Of a DNA stretch of 64,000 nt, positions 62,030 through 64,000 are shown piece by piece. The translations under genes were made by a program, and so were the position numbers. The notes beneath the pieces are model-generated. The model did no database searches. It was given only the letters and a program-made list of their open reading frames with translations, and was not told where the DNA came from. Numbering within the stretch: position 1 is the stretch's first letter; each line of letters starts with the position of its first letter. Source of the DNA: Azolla pinnata (lineage: Eukaryota > Streptophyta > Polypodiopsida > Salviniales > Salviniaceae); contig JBBBWG010000781.1 in the NCBI GenBank assembly GCA_037176905.1, positions 35,338 to 99,337 on the forward strand, in the 5' to 3' direction.

Positions 62030-62800
62030 ATGTGTAGCAAAAGCTCTTTAGTCAAAAACACTCTATATGCTGTCTTTAGAATCGGCGATGTTGGATCGAA
62101 ATGCACTGGAATCTGCATGCAGAGTGGGAAGCTTAGCAAAAACTCTTTAGTCGAAAAACTCTATATATGCTGCCTTCAGAATGGGTGATATCGGATTGAA
62201 ATGCATCGGAAGCTTAGCAAAAACTCTTTAGTCGAAAAACTCTAAATGCTGCCTTCAGAAGTGGTGATGTTGGATCGAAATGCATTGGAAGCTTAGCAAA
62301 AACTCTTTCGTCGGAAAACTCTATAAGCTGCCTTAAGAATCGATGATGTTGGATTGAAATGCATCGGAAGCTTAGCAAAAACTCTTTAGTCAAAAGAGCT
62401 CTAAATGCTGCCTTTAGAATCGGCAATGTTGGATCGAAATGCATTGGAAGCCTAGCAAAAACTCTTTAGTCAAAAAAACTCTATATATTCCGCCTTTAGA
62501 ATTGGTGATTTCGGATCGAAGCTTAGCAAAAGCTCTTTAGTCAAAAAAAACTCGCCTTCAGAATCGGTGATGTCAGATCAAAATGCATTGAAATCTGCAT
62601 GCAAAATCGGAAGCCTAGCAAAAACTCTCTAGTCAAAAAACTCTTTATGCTGCTCTTCAAAACCGGTGATGTCAGATTGAAATACTGCATGCAGAATGGG
62701 AAGCTTACCGAAAACTCTTGTAGTAAAAAAACAAAATCTATATGTTGCCTTCAGAATTAGTGATGTCGGATCGAAAGGCATCGGAATCTGCATGCAGGAT
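62030..62800 (+). repeat. About 70-100 bp tandem repeat, about 9 copies
   Basis: AGCAAAAACTCTTTAGTC(G/A)AAAAA recurs about nine times between 62037 and 62715. Units also contain TGCCTTCAGAATCGGTGATG and GGATCGAAATGCATCGG. Length differences between copies come from deletions. Confidence 0.92.
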
Positions 62801-64000
62801 GGGAAATTGACATGGGCTGTTGTGGAAAGAAAGTAATTGTCCTTCCCATGGCACTACATCGATCACATGCACGCAAGAGATTTGTACTGTGGTAAAGAAC
62901 TCGCAAGCAGAAGGCGGTGGATGGTCACATGACGTCGCCCTCCAAAGTAAAAAAAAACAAAGAAAAAAGGTGAGGAGTAGGATTTTTTACATGAGCTTCT
63001 TCGTTCGATCGTAACGGATATGATGCTCAAATAAGCTTACAGAAGAGATTTGTCTGAGATGAGGGGGAACTCGGAGCTCCTCCTGTATTTGAAAGGACAT
63101 TCATCGTCGAGTATAGTTCGATGAGGGTTTTTGTTTTTGTTTTTTTACAATGGGTGTCTTTGCCCGTAATAAATAATATCTAACGATAGAATGAAGAAGT
63201 TGTCAAGGACAAATAGAGAAGAGCAGAACAAGGTCAGGCAAGAGACAAGATACTGAGAGACAAATCAAGAAGCAAAAGATAGATGAAGTTAAATAAAGGA
63301 TCAAGATGAACCCCTGTATTTATACATGTTTGTAACCTTTGCATGTTGTTCTGGAATTTCATGCAAAGATAAAGGTCATATGCGCGATTGCCCGTGTGGA
63401 AGTGGGGAGTCGATGAGCTTTTGTAGTGCAATGTGATGATCTATGAGCCATGCAACAAGCTGTTGCAACCGCAACGGGTGGAGAGTTTGCAGATCGATCA
63501 AGCAAGTGTAATGCGAGCGACTACGAAGACTGCAGATGGGCTTCAGATTGAATCGCAAGCAGGCAACTATGGAGTAATGCATGCGAGCTATCTAGTTAAT
63601 TGATCAAACATACAATCAAGTTGATATATCTTCTTTCTCGTGTTTGAGAAAACTCTGGAACATTCTAGAAGCTTCTGTATGGAATTTTTTTTGAACCTTT
63701 GCTTAAATGCAGGACTCTTGGACTTGTATAGTTTCATGGGTTCACTTCGATGCCAATCAAGGTGAAAAACACCAGTTACAGAATCATATGCTCCGCTTCA
63801 TTTATCTTGCACTTCTTGCTTCTCTGCCCTGCTCTGCTTTTTGCCTATCTCTTTCTGCTTTGCTCTATCTATTCGTGACAATTTCAAAAATTGTGGATTG
63901 GAAGGTCTGAAATTGACCAACCGATCGATCGGTCGGTTGGACTGCATGCGAAGCATAGAATCGAAGGAAACAAATGGAAGTGATTAGTAAAATGGATTAA
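62801..64000. other. Right end of window, no gene seen
   Basis: AT-rich sequence. Short frames (for example 63707-63910) show no family resemblance. The window may cut into a neighbouring gene. Confidence 0.45.

Overview
The window reads as nuclear DNA of a land plant, most probably a fern. I see spliced genes with GT-AG introns mostly of 80-600 bp (a few of 1-3.5 kb), chloroplast and mitochondrial pre-sequences, plant-only families, and three long intronless PLS-class pentatricopeptide repeat (PPR) genes whose motif wording is typical of ferns. The lineage call is inference from those PPR proteins. Telomere-like CCCTAAA tracts and runs of exactly 100 N (three gaps at repeat or unresolved sites) fit a draft plant assembly.

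Layout. 1-2.9 kb: nothing recognisable. 2.9-4.8 kb (-): f-type thioredoxin, 3 exons. 5.4-9.3 kb: five (CCCTAA) units, a 151-bp hairpin-bearing satellite, and 30-bp and 184-bp arrays. 11.1-11.9 kb: an LTR-like promoter and a 174-bp array. 13.4-19.5 kb (-): PBS1-like receptor-like cytoplasmic kinase, 5 exons. 20-20.8 kb: purine minisatellite in front of it. 21.5-22.05 kb: decayed Ty1/copia 3' end. 22.9-24.6 kb: tandem arrays with a gap. 24.7-26.8 kb (+): PPR gene 1. 28.5-30.95 kb (-): PPR gene 2 with a broken DYW domain. 34.1-34.4 kb (+): 74-aa membrane protein. 36.1-40.0 kb (+): NTF2-like protein, 8 exons. 40.7-41.8 kb: composite telomere-like repeats. 41.8-44.7 kb (+): PPR gene 3. 45.1-46.7 kb: alternating purine-pyrimidine repeats. 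47.5-51.2 kb (+): RING protein, 7 coding exons. 52.7-57.5 kb (+): UDP-glucose pyrophosphorylase, 21 exons. 59.3-60.6 kb (+): DTW-domain tRNA modification enzyme with three extra copies of its 3' end. 62.0-62.8 kb: 82-bp array. The rest is unassigned.

The genes are not an operon or cluster of one pathway. They are housekeeping, signalling and organelle-RNA genes separated by local tandem duplications. Links that can be drawn are general: thioredoxin f (chloroplast redox control) and UGPase (sucrose and cell wall UDP-glucose) in carbon metabolism; three PPR proteins and the DTW enzyme in RNA processing or modification. The main signal that ordinary gene annotation does not explain is the density of short tandem duplications (about twenty arrays, 24-286 bp units). 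These have touched coding sequence, a splice acceptor, a 3' exon end and the upstream flank of every PPR gene. Exon boundaries were derived by hand from GT-AG sites, reading phase and known family sequence.
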